From Zygophlyctis sp. KS116 (Eukaryota; Chytridiomycota), in assembly GCA_054661495.1 (NCBI GenBank), contig BAAFSQ010000021.1, positions 1 to 64,000 of the forward strand: a DNA stretch of 64,000 bases, written 5' to 3'. A program made the translations under genes and the position numbers. Of the stretch, positions 11,644 to 22,876 are shown piece after piece. The notes under the pieces are model-generated. The model did not search any database. It was not told where the DNA came from and saw nothing but the letters and a program-made list of their open reading frames with translations. The stretch's first letter is position 1. Every line of letters begins with the position of its first letter.

Positions 11644-12801
11644 CTATAGATTTTGTGGTACAGATTCATAAAATGATGCATTTTCACCTTCTACTGATAT
11701 TTTTCTTAAAGGATAAGAAATCCGTTGATTAGAGTATGGAGATTGTAAACAACTTTTTTAATTAGATAAAAAAAAGTATACTTTTCAGAAGGAATTGGCA
11801 TTTCTTTAAAGTATGGATGCTGTATAGCATTTTCAGGACTTGATCTCTTTTCAGGATCATATTCTAGCAATTCTTGTAATAGTTTGAGTCCAGACGGAGA
11901 TTGAGTTTGAAATGATGAATATATCCTTGCTAGATTATTAGTTTTCAAGTTTGAAAATTCCACCAACTTTTCATAATCTGGCATTGATGATAATAATATC
12001 CAATCTGAAGCTATAATTAATTAAAGAAAAATTACTTGTCGGACATCCTAGAATAGAAATAATCTTTTTTAATTGATCTCTTTGAAAAGGAAACCTCTTT
12101 TTTGAGTCTACTTTAACCTCTTCACCTTTAAATATTGGCCTTAATAAAAACAATTCAGCAAAAATACAACCTATTGCCCATAAATCAATTGCAGGAGTAT
12201 AATGACGTGAACCTAGTAATAATTCAGGAGCTCTACCTTGATTAAAAAATCAACATTACCTATACCAAATTGTAACTACGACTTTATCTGTATTAAATAG
12301 AGGCTGTATAGGTTCATGATAAACTCTAGCTAATCCCAAATCCGCAATTTTAACTATTCCACCTACAGTAACTAAAATATTTGCAGGTTTCAAGTCTCTA
12401 TGCATTATATAATTAGAATGCAAGTATTCTACTCCTTTAATAAGTTGAAATAAAAATGATTTCACAGAGTATTCAGGAATCGGTGTTTGTTTTAGATTGT
12501 ATGCGTGATAATGCAAGATTTGTAACAGATCATGTTCTGCATATTCAAAAACCAAAGAAATTGTTTTTTCATTCAGATCAAGAAAAATGTCTAGTAATTG
12601 TACCACATACTCATTCTTCATTTCCTTACAAATTGAAATTTCTCTAATGGCGGATAAACTAACGCCCTTTTGAGCTTCAGAGGTTGATTGATTAAGTTTT
12701 AAAAACTTTTTGACAGCATAGAATTTCCCACTCTTTGATGCCTTGAAAACCCTTCCATAAGTTCCAGACGCTATGAAGCCATGAATTGTATAATCCTTCA
12801 T
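11644..12801 (-). CDS. SSN3: Cyclin-dependent kinase 8 (Mediator kinase, SSN3)
   Basis: Four exons; introns 12233-12259, 12011-12035 and 11753-11781; 358 aa. It begins [20 protein letters not shown], as in SSN3/CDK8. [25 protein letters not shown], the DLGLAR variant of [18 protein letters not shown] joined across intron 1, and [14 protein letters not shown] identify it. The C-terminal [15 protein letters not shown] fits fungal SSN3. The catalytic K, HRD and D residues are intact. As part of the Mediator kinase module it phosphorylates RNA polymerase II regulators. It diverges from the Rieske gene with 50 bp between start codons. Confidence 0.93.
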
Positions 12802-12826
12802 TCGACTGATAAGCGGTCAGAGGCCA

Positions 12827-12839
12827 AGGTTCGCGTCTA
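12827..12839 (-). promoter_or_regulatory. Shared 13-mer upstream of CDK8
   Basis: On the minus strand TAGACGCGAACCT lies 26-38 bp upstream of the CDK8 start codon. The same 13 bases occur 20-32 bp upstream of the EDE1-like start (26408-26420) in the same orientation relative to the gene. It resembles yeast SCB/MCB-type CGCG-containing elements. Regulation by it is inference. Confidence 0.35.
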
Positions 12840-12851
12840 AAAAAAGTTTTG

Positions 12852-13660
12852 ATGAATTCAACTGTTTTCAAGAATTCAACAGCCTTTGTGCGGTCCGCTT
12901 TGGCAAAACCAACTGGGCCATCAATCCCTGTAAAGTCTGCGGTTGAAATCTCTTTTAAAAGAATGAAAACGGAATTTGTAAAGTTGACTAAAAGAGGTTT
13001 TGCGGTTCAGGTGACAAAGGCCACAGACTCTACAAATCTTGTCACACCGCCAAAGTCTCAATCTCACGCTACAAAAAATTTGGCAACCTATGATGACTTG
13101 GCATCTAGAAATTTCACTTATTTCATGGTCGGGACTTATTCTTTTGTTGGAGCAGTCGTTGCTAAAAATATTATTACAGACTATTTAGAGCATTTTTCAG
13201 CTTCGGCAGATGTATTGGCTCTTGCTAAAGTAGAAGTTAATATGGCTTCGGTTCCTGCAGGGAAAAATATTATTATCAAGTGGAGAGGGAAACCAATTTT
13301 TGTCAGACATCGAACACTTGATGGTAATTATATAGAGTAAAGTAGTAGAAATAGAAGAAGCTAATGCAGTTTCTTTGACTGAATTAAGACATCCAGAAAC
13401 TGATGATTCTAGAACAAAAAATCCAGAATGGTTAGTAATGATTGGAGTTTGTACTCATTTGGGTTGTGTGCCAATTGGTGAAGGTATTTTTTTAAAGTTT
13501 TAAAAGAATTATAGCTGGAGATTATGGAGGTTGGTTCTGTCCATGTCATGGTTCTCATTATGATATTTCAGGACGAATTCGTAAAGGACCGGCTCCGTTA
13601 AATTTAGAAGTTCCACCATATGAACTAAATGATGCTGAAGGAAAGATTGTGATTGGTTAA
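12852..13660 (+). CDS. RIP1: Rieske iron-sulfur protein of complex III
   Basis: Three exons; introns 13324-13348 (25 nt) and 13484-13514 (31 nt); 250 aa. It has a basic, serine-rich presequence, then the membrane anchor [21 protein letters not shown] and the flexible hinge ASADVLAL. The 2Fe-2S ligand boxes CTHLGC and CPCHGSHYD are present, joined by the second splice (VPIGEAGDYGG). The first splice makes RTLDEIEEAN. The protein transfers electrons from ubiquinol to cytochrome c1 in the inner membrane. Confidence 0.96.
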
Positions 13661-13700
13661 ACCAAGAATAAAAAATATATCCATTTTTTTTATTATATTT

Positions 13701-15085
13701 TTAAATTTGAAAGGAAACAGTCCTTGTTTCATAGGTTTTGGTGTTTAATAAAACTATACTCTTTGTTTTTGTAAATTCAGGAACAAGAACAATTCTTGTA
13801 TTTCCATACTCTGAAAATTAATCATGAAAAATTACCAGATTCAACAAGTTTAGACTGATACAATGGTTGATTTCCTATGAAAAATAGGTTTGGTCTTTCT
13901 TTTAGAATAAATGGATCAGTGTCTGTAAAAGGATAACAGTCTTAAAATTAGCAAAGTAAAAATTTACAAAGTGTATCTGGTGCAGTAGGAGCAATATGAG
14001 CCCATTCCAACATTTTCTCTGCAATGCTTAGTCTATCTTGACTTTCTACATACTTGAAAACATCATCCATATTTTGACCACTTGTTCCTAAATACATTGA
14101 CCCATTTAATTCAAATTTAAAAGGATTAGATACCATACTTAGAGTTGATAAAGTACTAGATTTTGGTAATATAGAACGATGCCAAGGCTGTTGAGGCAAA
14201 AATGCATGACATGGATCACTTGAACCTGGCATTAAATCCACATCTAAATTAGAACAAAGATGATATAAAATATTATCAAATATTCTCAATGGAGAACCAT
14301 CAAAAGTCGAAACTTCCTGCCCAAACTTGTTTCTAACCTAAAAAATTATAATTTCTAATCACCTCTTTATCTAATCTCATTACTGGATCCACAGAATTCC
14401 CAACAATTATCAATCGTGAAATTAATTTAGAGACTGAAACATTTTCCTATAATTATTCTTTTAAATATTTTACATCAGATATACTCTTATCTGCAGTTAA
14501 AAAATCCACTAAAAGTTGTATAGAAACATCAATTGAACTTTTTCCTAAATTCAATCCTGAAACCAATGCAACCCAAGACTCTTGAAATTCTACAGTTGTA
14601 ATAGTTTTTGGAATAAAAGAGGGATAAATCACCTCCTTGACTCTAAAATCACCCTCTACCGTTTCCGTTCCTACAAATCCCAAAACAGTCCCAGACACCC
14701 AAACTCTTTCAGAGTCCATACAGTCCATGAGTAGTTTAACTCGTCCGCTCTCATCCTCTAAATAAACGATATCATTCTCTGTACAATATTTTTCTCTTGG
14801 CGGAGGAGCAGATTCCCAAACATTTCTCGTTACAGAGTCCAATACATTTGGCTTTAGAGGGGCATCAATATACAATGTTCCTAGAATAAATGCAGTTTGT
14901 CCGGGCAACACATCCAACACTGGCTTATTAATCACTGGAGAAGATAATCTTGGGCGTAGTAATTGCAGTCTAGTAAAATATAGTCCAGCATATTGTACAT
15001 GAAACACTTTTTCTTTTGGAACCAAGAAATCATTTAAATGTTTGACAGAATCAGAAATTCTTGGCATTTCCAGCGCAGTTAACAT
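13701..15085 (-). CDS. POL31: DNA polymerase delta small subunit (POL31/POLD2)
   Basis: Five exons with four introns of 25-27 nt; 426 aa. An OB-fold part (VSGTVLGFVGTET) is followed by the inactive phosphoesterase fold, with RLIIVGNSVDP, VEFQESWVALVSGLNLG, LMPGSSDPCHAFLPQQPWHR and MYLGTSGQNMDDVF. The 3' exons give APTAPDTLYCYPFTDTDPF and HIA/NQPLY-type motifs typical of B subunits. The first codon in the open frame is TTG; ATG at 15085 is the likely start. It is an essential replication factor, with its start 97 bp from the divergent ALG8 start. Confidence 0.93.
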
Positions 15086-15182
15086 ATCAATCAATAGTTT
15101 CTAGATTTAGGCCTAGTCTATACAACAACTTGTAGTTTGATTTTCTAGTTTTAGGCGTTCGAAGCGCCGCTGACGATAATTG

Positions 15183-16711
15183 ATGTGGACGAATTGGAGA
15201 TTCTGGGCATTGTCTGCATTGGGAAAATTAATGCTTGGAATGCATTCATAGTAATTTTTACATTTTTCATGATAGTTATTCTACAGACTGGGAAGTTCAT
15301 AGGAATTGGATGGCCATCACTTCAAACAAGTCTCTGAAAGACTGGTACTATGAAGAAACCTCTATTTGGACTCTAGACTATCCTCCGTTTTTTGCTTTTT
15401 TTGAATTTTTACTGGGAATTCCAGCGTCGGTTTTCTATCCTCAAATGTTGGTAATTGCTAAAGATGGTTACTCTTGTCAATATTCTATATTGTATCAGAG
15501 ACTTTCAGTAATTTTATCGGAAATTGTATTTTTTATTTCAATCATCAAATATGCTAAAATTACAAGTTATTCTCAAGAGATTTTAATTCTGGTGTTTTTA
15601 ATGCCGGCTTTAATCTTTGTTGATCATGTACATTTTCAGTATAATGGGTTTTTGTATGGAATTCAGATATTGTCTTTGGCTTATCTAAAAGAGAAGAGGT
15701 TTTTATTGGGGTCTTTTTACTTTGCTACAGTTTTAAATTTTAAGCATATATATTTGTATCAGGCTCCAGCGTATTTTATATATTTACTATCGGATTATTG
15801 TTTTAAGAATAAGGGATTTTCAATTTCTAGGTTTTTAAAAGTAGCAAGTGTGGTTTCTAGTGTTTTTATATTGTCTTTTGGAATGTTTTATGGTCATTGG
15901 GTTCAGATTATAAAGAGGTTGTTTCCTTTTAAGAGAGGGCTTTGTCATGCTTGTAATTACTCTTTTTAGATTTTAATAATAAAGATTGGGCTCCAAATGC
16001 ATGGGCATTGTATCAATTTACTGATAGGATTCTTACAAAAGGTAAGTTTTGGCTTTTAAATTGGTAGGACTGGTTCGGTTTGGGATGGCGGATGTAAATC
16101 AGGTTGCTTCATTGACAAGAGGTCTTGTTGGAGATTCTGAAATGTCTATATTACCAAATATTCCACCTATAACTACACTTGTGTTAACGGTTCTATCTCA
16201 GATTCCAATCTTGTATCAATTATGGAAAAATCCTAATCATGAAAAGTTTATGCAGGCTCTGATTTTATGTGGTTATGGATCATTTCTTTATGGATGGCAT
16301 GTGCATGAAAAGGCGATTTTAATGATTTTAGTTCCACTTGGCTTAATTTCATGGACTGATGAAAATCATGCTAGATTTTATTATATTCTTAGTTGCATTG
16401 GATCATTTTCTCTTTTTCCACTACTTTTCAAACCTGCCGAATTAATCACAAAAGTTACAATCGCTCTATCTTATGCAACAATTGCTCCATTACTTTTAAA
16501 GAAATTGTTGAAAATTCAAACTCTAAAATTCACTCAAATAGAGGTTCTGTATTTAAAGGGGTTAGCAGTAGCATTCTGTTTAATTACGTATATGGAATTC
16601 ACCAACAAGAGTCAATATGAATTTATGCCGCTAATGGTGACCTCAGTTTATAGTGCTATTGGAGTTTTTTATATTTGGGTGCAGCTATATCAACTCTTTC
16701 TTAAAATGTAG
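15183..16711 (+). CDS. ALG8: ALG8 alpha-1,3-glucosyltransferase (dolichol pathway)
   Basis: Four exons; introns of 25, 32 and 26 nt; 481 aa. The lumenal loop reads YYSTDWEVHRNWMAIT across intron 1, WTLDYPPFFAFFEFLLG, HVHFQYNGFLYG and HAYWAPNAWALYQF across intron 2, all diagnostic for the ALG6/ALG8 family; the WAPN(A/F)WALY form separates ALG8 from ALG6. Multiple membrane spans run to the C-terminus, with GWHVHEKAIL. It adds the second glucose to the lipid-linked oligosaccharide in the ER. The last 11 bp overlap antisense with the PNGase A coding region. Confidence 0.94.
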
Positions 16712-18420
16712 CTATAAAAAAATCCTTACACGATTTAAATATTTGATCAGACTCAATAGATTGATTAGATGCTTTTATAAAGCGGGAGTAACATTTATCT
16801 GGAGATTTGAAAATTAAATTTCGAGACTGGGAAGCTACTCCGGGTCTTATAGTTCCAAAATACCCAGTACCGTGAATGTTATTTGAGAGAGTATCGTAAT
16901 AATTGATTGATCCCGTTTGGATTTGGTTACTTTCTTTAGTCTTGAGCATCAAATCGGTTCTAAATTCGAAAAGTTTTCCCTCTGTTATTGATTCCAATTT
17001 TATGTGAAGAGGAACATCTTTTATCCTACTCTTTCTGAAATTAGTAGAACCGTGCATCCCTCTACTCTCCTCGTTTATGACTGATTTCATTTTACATACG
17101 ACTGTAGAATTTCCTTTGGAATTAACCACTTCATTTCTAAAATTGATTCTGCGCAGTGAATCAGCAATAAACCAAGAACCATCTGATTTTCGAATCTTGG
17201 ATTTTGCATAATATCTATTGGTAGCCTCTGTGACCCCCTTGTACTTTTTTGAATCATCATCCTTAAAATCAATACTTGAGAAATCATAAACTTTTGTAGG
17301 CCTAATATCCCATTTTAAAATCTCTCCTCTACTAGCCTTTTGCAATGGAGAATACTCGGGTTCACCATCGGTCCAAATCAATAGCCTTGACGATACAAAC
17401 CAGTGCGGATTTGGTTCTGAACCAATTGATAGAGATATTTTATGGTTTTTACCATTAATAAGAGGTAAAGAATACGTAAGATCTAAACTAGAATATGGTA
17501 CATCAAAAGTCCCTATAGATACTATTGGCCTCCATAACTTTAAGTTACAAAATATATCAAATTACCAATGGATTCATCCCTCCAGAATAAATTGTTGGAA
17601 ACAACCAATCCATGGCTACTAATGTATCATCAATATGTACAATAAGCTCTTTAAAAGACCCACCACCAAATATTCCTTGCGAAGGAGAAGAAATTTCATT
17701 TGGAACATTAAAATACCAAAATTCATCATCTCGATGAGCACTCCAAAATGTATCTAATTCCAGTTTAATCGTATTACTAGGAATATCTGGTAAATCAAAC
17801 ATTAATACATCATCCTTTTTTGTAATCATAAACCATCCATACGAGTTTGTTGATGCTGAAAGTGGATAAACCAACGATGCCGGCTCTACTAATACATCAT
17901 CCTGCTTATTTTTATAGTAGAAATCCAAAGAGACAGAGACCTTGAATACTCCAGTATAAACATCATTTACTATATTGTCAAGTGCGAGAACAAATGAATT
18001 TCCAGTTTTGAATAGAGCTTCAACTTTCGAAACATCCTTTTCTACATTCCATTCTGTACTAGAATTTTGTCCAGACGGTTCAGCAGTTGTAAACCTCAAT
18101 AACTCTGTCCCACCCAACCAACTTTCTATTAATACTTGAAGTAGTTACAATGCTCCAGTCCGATCAAACTGCCTTCCTTCCACAGACGCCTTGAGTTTCA
18201 ATACAACCTGATTATAACTTTTACAGTCTAAATTTGGAAAAGTCCCAATTACAGGTTTTCCATAAGAATTCCCAAATTCTGTATTTACCAACATCACTGA
18301 ACAGCTCTCTGAGCCTTTAATCAATTCAAGTCTTGGTTCTATACTATTTATTAAAGTATCTCTTGTCAAAAACTCTACTGATTCAGCCCATGCTCTTAAT
18401 AACTCACTCCGAGGCCACAT
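16701..18420 (-). CDS. Peptide-N4-(N-acetyl-beta-glucosaminyl)asparagine amidase A-like (PNGase A)
   Basis: Three exons; introns of 27 and 28 nt; 554 aa. CSVMLVNTEFGNSYGKPVIG, GRQFDRTGAF then WLGGTELLRFTTAEP across intron 1, STNSYGWFMI, DEFWYFNVPNE and TIYSGGMNPLLWRP across intron 2 match the plant/fungal PNGase A family, which removes N-glycans from peptides. The first in-frame ATG (18420) gives no signal peptide, although known members are secreted or vacuolar; an upstream exon could be missed, but the NT-C2 gene ends only 19 bp upstream. The 3' end overlaps ALG8. Confidence 0.85.
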
Positions 18421-18439
18421 TTCTCTTAAAATTATAATA

Positions 18440-19070
18440 TTATTTTGATGGTGCAGATGATTTAAATGTACTAGATTTTGATGAAGTAGCAGCAAATATT
18501 TCCCCAACTATTGCAGAATCATCTGATAAAACATTCTAATAATTAGGGAAAATATTAAATTACTGAATCTACTAGTATTGGAACTGTTTGTTTAGATAAA
18601 CTCTTTGGTGCTTCAAACTCTAAAACTTCATTTCCTATAGTAGATCTTGGTACTAAGAACCCAGGATCCCCTTTTAAAAGTTTCATATCTATAGTAAGAC
18701 GTAAAATACAATTAACATTAGAGTCTCGTAATAATAATCTTCTACTAACCATTCTTTCACCAGCAAATTCCGATAGATTTAAAGACACAATTCCAATTTT
18801 TTCCCAAGTATTATCTTCAAAAAGTGCTTGTTTTATAGTAATTACAATATCAGCAGACTGTAGCACCCCATCTCTTCCTACAGAAATATATGTCTCAAAA
18901 ACTATTTCCTGATTCCAAGAAACGACATGATTCTTGACTGGAGCCTTTTGAGTCGATCCCTTGATCCTTCCTAATTTATATTTTGCATAATATAGTCCTG
19001 ATAAATACGGTAGATTTGAGAGATCGTGAATCGCCAAAACTATTTGAAACTTGCATTTCTTGGAAAACAT
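18440..19070 (-). CDS. NT-C2 domain protein (FAM102/EEIG1-like)
   Basis: Two exons with a 28-nt intron; 200 aa. It begins FSKKCKFQIVLAIHDLSNLP and continues YYAKYKLGRIKGSTQKAPVKNHVVSWNQEI, GKVSLNLSEFAG-like strands and RLLLRDSNVNCILRLTIDM. This is the N-terminal C2 (NT-C2) domain of FAM102/EEIG1 and fungal relatives, thought to bind membranes. The short tail after the splice is serine-rich. The exact cellular role is unknown. It lies head-to-tail with PNGase A; a fusion is excluded because the frames do not join. Confidence 0.75.
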
Positions 19071-19134
19071 TTATTTTTCTCTTTCCCTTGATACTCTTGA
19101 TACTTGTTATTAAATTTCGTGATTTCACCTACGC

Positions 19135-19232
19135 AGGGACAGTAGGGACGGTAGGGACGGTAGGGACGGTAGGGAGCGCTCGGTGCCACTAGGATAGAGT
19201 GCCACTAGGAACACACTAGGACACACTAGCTC
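19135..19232. repeat. 9-nt minisatellite plus degenerate repeats in the MAT1 upstream region
   Basis: AGGGACGGT is repeated about 4.5 times at 19135-19174 (first copy AGGGACAGT). It is followed by two copies of GTGCCACTAGGA and then ACACACTAGGA/ACACACTAG. Together they fill most of the gap between the divergent NT-C2 and MAT1 genes. No function is visible. Confidence 0.85.
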
Positions 19233-19257
19233 TAAAACCACTGGCCTAGACAGATAA

Positions 19258-20185
19258 ATGTCAAAACTGTTTTGTCCAGTTTGCAAGTCTGATGGATACT
19301 TGAATCCTAATCTTACTCTTCTAGTATCTCCCTGTTTTCATAAAATGTAATTTACAAGTCTAAATTTACAGGTGCACAACTTGCATAAATAGACTATTTA
19401 ATGCTGGACCATCTCCATGTCCAATTTGTAAAGAAATTCTGAGAAAATCTAGTTTTGTAAAGGTTCAATTTGAAGATGTCTGGGTAGAAAGAGAAATTGA
19501 TGTCCGATCTAAACTCTCAAAAATGTAATTTCTCTCTTTTTTTAATTCTAGATTTAATAAAAAATCTGTGGATTTTAAGACTTTGACAGAGTACAATAAT
19601 TACTTGGAAATGGTTGAAGATTTTGTTTTTAATCTAGTAAATCAATCAAATTTAGAAGAAACTAGAGAATTAATTTCAAAATATAAACAGGAAAATAAGG
19701 AATCAATTCATAAAAATAATACAGCTTTATTAAAAGAATCTCAGTCTATATCTTTCAAGTTGGAAAGAGAAAAAAAAGAAAAAATTCTAAGAAAAGAAGC
19801 ACTATTAAAGGAAATTAAAGATGCAAAAGAGTCTCAAAATACTCTACATGAATCATTTATAAATCAATTAGCAGAAGCAACAGATCAAGAATCTTGTAAT
19901 GCTGCATTACAAGAATTTAGGTCAAATTTAAAAACTCAAAATCATGAATTAATATTAGAAGAAATGTTGGATAATTTTCAAGAAGAAGAAGATGATTGGA
20001 TAATAGATGAAATTAATCAAAATACTTGGACTGTTTTAAATAATTATCTTGATCCTTGGACTGCACATTTAAAAACACCAGAAAAAAGTGTCTATATAAA
20101 GGCTTGTGGATATACTCCAGTAATGACTTATGAAAGATCTCTTTCAAGTGCTTTTGGGAGTATTTTGGTTGGTTTAGAAGAATAA
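19258..20185 (+). CDS. TFB3: CDK-activating kinase assembly factor MAT1 (TFB3)
   Basis: Three exons; introns 19347-19371 and 19525-19551; 291 aa. The N-terminal RING reads CPVCKSDGYLNPNLTLLVSPC, then HKMCTTCINRLF across the first splice and GPSPCPICKEILRKSSF. The central coiled coil follows DFKTLTEYNNYLEMVEDFVFNLVN, as in MAT1. TFIIH uses MAT1 to stabilise CDK7-cyclin H and link it to the core complex. All RING metal ligands are present. Confidence 0.94.
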
Positions 20186-20252
20186 TTTTTCTGTTGTCTG
20201 GGCTTATAGCGCAAAGAGTCTTTAAGTGTTGGAAATAGTGGAATCATAAAAT

Positions 20253-20300
20253 AAATCTAAAACTATAACATAAACTAAATCTAAAACTATAACATTACTA
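20253..20300. repeat. 24-nt direct repeat upstream of TANGO6
   Basis: AAATCTAAAACTATAACAT occurs twice, starting at 20253 and 20277, just before the TANGO6 start codon at 20326. A GC-containing AGCGCAAA lies at about 20205-20212. Confidence 0.8.
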
Positions 20301-20325
20301 AAACTAAAATTTGAATTTCTTAAAA

Positions 20326-22867
20326 ATGCAAAATCTATCAAATCTCATTCTCAAAGATCAAGAGGAGCAAAAGGATCAAAAGAATTTATTAGAAATGCTA
20401 GAAAATCTAGAGTCGATAAAGCATCAGGAAATGTTTGGAATTAAAGATGCAAGAGTTTTGGCGGTTTCTTTCAAGATTTTGGTTGATTCTGTCATTAGAA
20501 AATTGATAATTTCGGCATCAGACAATAGTAAAGTTGAGGAGGAAATGGCTCAGAGAATCATCTGCATTTTACTGCATTGGATAACTGATCAAAGAGTTCA
20601 GACTTTTGGACCAAGAGAAATCATTCTTAAACATTTTCTAGTTGAACTGTTTCATGGACTATTAATCTTGAAATCTCCTAGGATTTATGATTTATTAGAC
20701 TCGATTCCTCTTACAACTGCATTCAAAGTTTTGCTTTCTCTAAATACAAGAGAAAGAATACAAGTGACAAACTTGCTCTCAGAATTATTACAAAAAGATT
20801 TTGGGATTTCTTCTTTAATGCAAGTAGTTCCTGAAAATTCAAGTAAAGTTAAAATGCTGGCAAAATTATTAGCTACAGTTCCTTTAAAGGTTGAAAAAAG
20901 GGACTATTATAAAAATATATCAAAACAATTGCTATTATTACTGTCGGAAAGAGAACAAGATTTGGTAAAAGCAAATTTAGGGGCAGAAATACTTTTAGAA
21001 ATTATAGAAAATTCCTCAAAAGAGGATGTCAAAGAATATTTTATGGATTTTTTACTCTATCCATCTCATCTTATTTGTGATTTTACAGGGAAAATGGAAA
21101 AATTCCAATCAGAGGAGGAATTGGATTTGGATGGGAATTTAATACTGGTTTCAGAAGAAGAATTGGAAAGGAATTTAATTCAAACACAATTATTATTAAA
21201 TAATTTAAAAGGGAAAAGGAGGATTACAGACTTTTTAGTCAAAAGTAAAAGAGTATTTAAACTAAAAAAAGGTTTTAGAGGCTTATACTTTTTATATCAA
21301 TATGCAGTTAATTCAAAATCAGGGATAAAAATTGTCTTGGAAGAATTGTTGCCAAGTTTTTTAGAACTAGAAGATAACAATCCGATAGAATGTTTACGGT
21401 CTGCAAGTTTTAAGCCTGTTCAAAAGAATTTTGTAAATATTGTTCATGGGTCGAATGGGGGTTTGGCATTATCTCAAGGATCAGAACATGAGTAAAACTT
21501 TTTATGGTAATATTTAGGCTAATGCTGGATATTGATACTTTTATGAGCCTATTAAGGAAAAGCGAAAAATCTCTAATTGCGCAGTTGATGTTGGACCTGC
21601 TGGAATTTAATTTTTGTTTAAAAGAAGTAGAATCAAGGCTCGACACAAACGATAGGTATGCAAGTTGTATTTATTTTAGAATTTTGGTTTTTAACTTGAT
21701 TCTTGCAATTATGGATGAATACGGCTTTGAAATCATTCAAAATTTTAGTGAAGTCTTATCATTGATCAAGAGTATTATTTTAAGTGAGGATAGTGAAGTT
21801 GTGCCGCTTGGTTTAACTCTTTTAGCTGCTATTTTGGGCAATGGTAAGTTGAGTAAATTGATGATTAGATGCGATGGAGCTATCAACAGAAAACATGGCT
21901 GAATTAAAAGAATTAACTGCCATTCTCGATGAACATTACCAAAATGAGGAATTTTCTGATCTCGCTGATGAAGTTAAAATGTTGATTATTTCAAAATCAA
22001 ATAATTCTGACGTTGGTATGATTTTTCTAGGCTAATTATCTGTAGAAGAACCCCCAATATCTAATAATGAATCAAATACAAAATTTCAAGATGCAATCAA
22101 ATCATTGGCTGATCCTTTGTTACCTATTCGTGCTTTTGGATTAAACACTCTGAGGAGTTTAGTGCTCAGTTGCGACCCTATTGTAAATGAAAGGCTGGAT
22201 CTTATTATAAATATTTTTTTGGAACAATTAGCTGATGAGGACAGGTAATATACAATAATTGACGAATTAGCTTCATCTATTTAAACTCTGTGAAGGGATT
22301 AAGTGCATTAACTGATAAGTTTCCAGCACAATGTTTAAAGAGCATTGTAGCCCGTTATAGAGACGGCCAAAGCTTTGCCCTTGACTATAGACTGCGAGTT
22401 GGTGAAGCATTGATGCAGACAATCCAAAGAAGCGGGAAAACATTTGCAAAATATGGTATGGTTAAAACAAATGCTAAATGCAAGGTGCCCCGATTTTAGA
22501 ATCTGTTTTGAAGGTTATGCATGATGAGAAGAAGGAGATGAGAGTCAGTGCTATGTCTTGTCTCGCAATGATATCACAAGAAGCACCATTAACTCTTCTT
22601 CCTATAATTTATCAAGTCATGCAGTACTTTACAAACCTCTTAGTATTTGAAGATACAGTAGAAACACGACGAGCGGCAGTGTATAATCTCGCTGCCCTGA
22701 TTAAGGGAATGGATGGATCATTCTTCACTAATGTACCCAGCGACATCATATCTTCTCTTCAAAGGCAGCTCGAGTACATAGAGGCCACAGATCAAGACCC
22801 TCTAACAAAATCCCATGCACGAGATGCAATTTCACAAGTGTACATGCTTGCACCTTTTTTGCAATAA
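20326..22867 (+). CDS. TANGO6/RTP1-like HEAT-repeat protein
   Basis: Six exons with five introns of 25-30 nt; 801 aa, mostly alpha-solenoid. The C-terminal third is the conserved TANGO6/RTP1 region: LADPLLPIRAFGLNTLRSL, DSFIYLNSVKGLSALTDKFP across intron 4, RVGEALMQTIQRSGKTFAKYGAPIL across intron 5, and TRRAAVYNLAALIKG. Yeast Rtp1 helps assemble and import RNA polymerase II; human TANGO6 is linked to the secretory pathway. The ATG at 20326 is the first in frame. The N-terminal 500 residues are less conserved. Confidence 0.85.
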
Positions 22868-22876
22868 TAATAATAA

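Noticed and set aside
12827-12839. tRNA B-box (GGTTCG-like) at 12828 and 26409
   Set aside because: The A at the T-loop position is missing, no A-box or cloverleaf fits, and the surroundings are coding.
18420-19070. Fusion of the NT-C2 protein with PNGase A
   Set aside because: A possible 51-nt intron would join the exons in the wrong frame, and the NT-C2 gene has its own in-frame stop.
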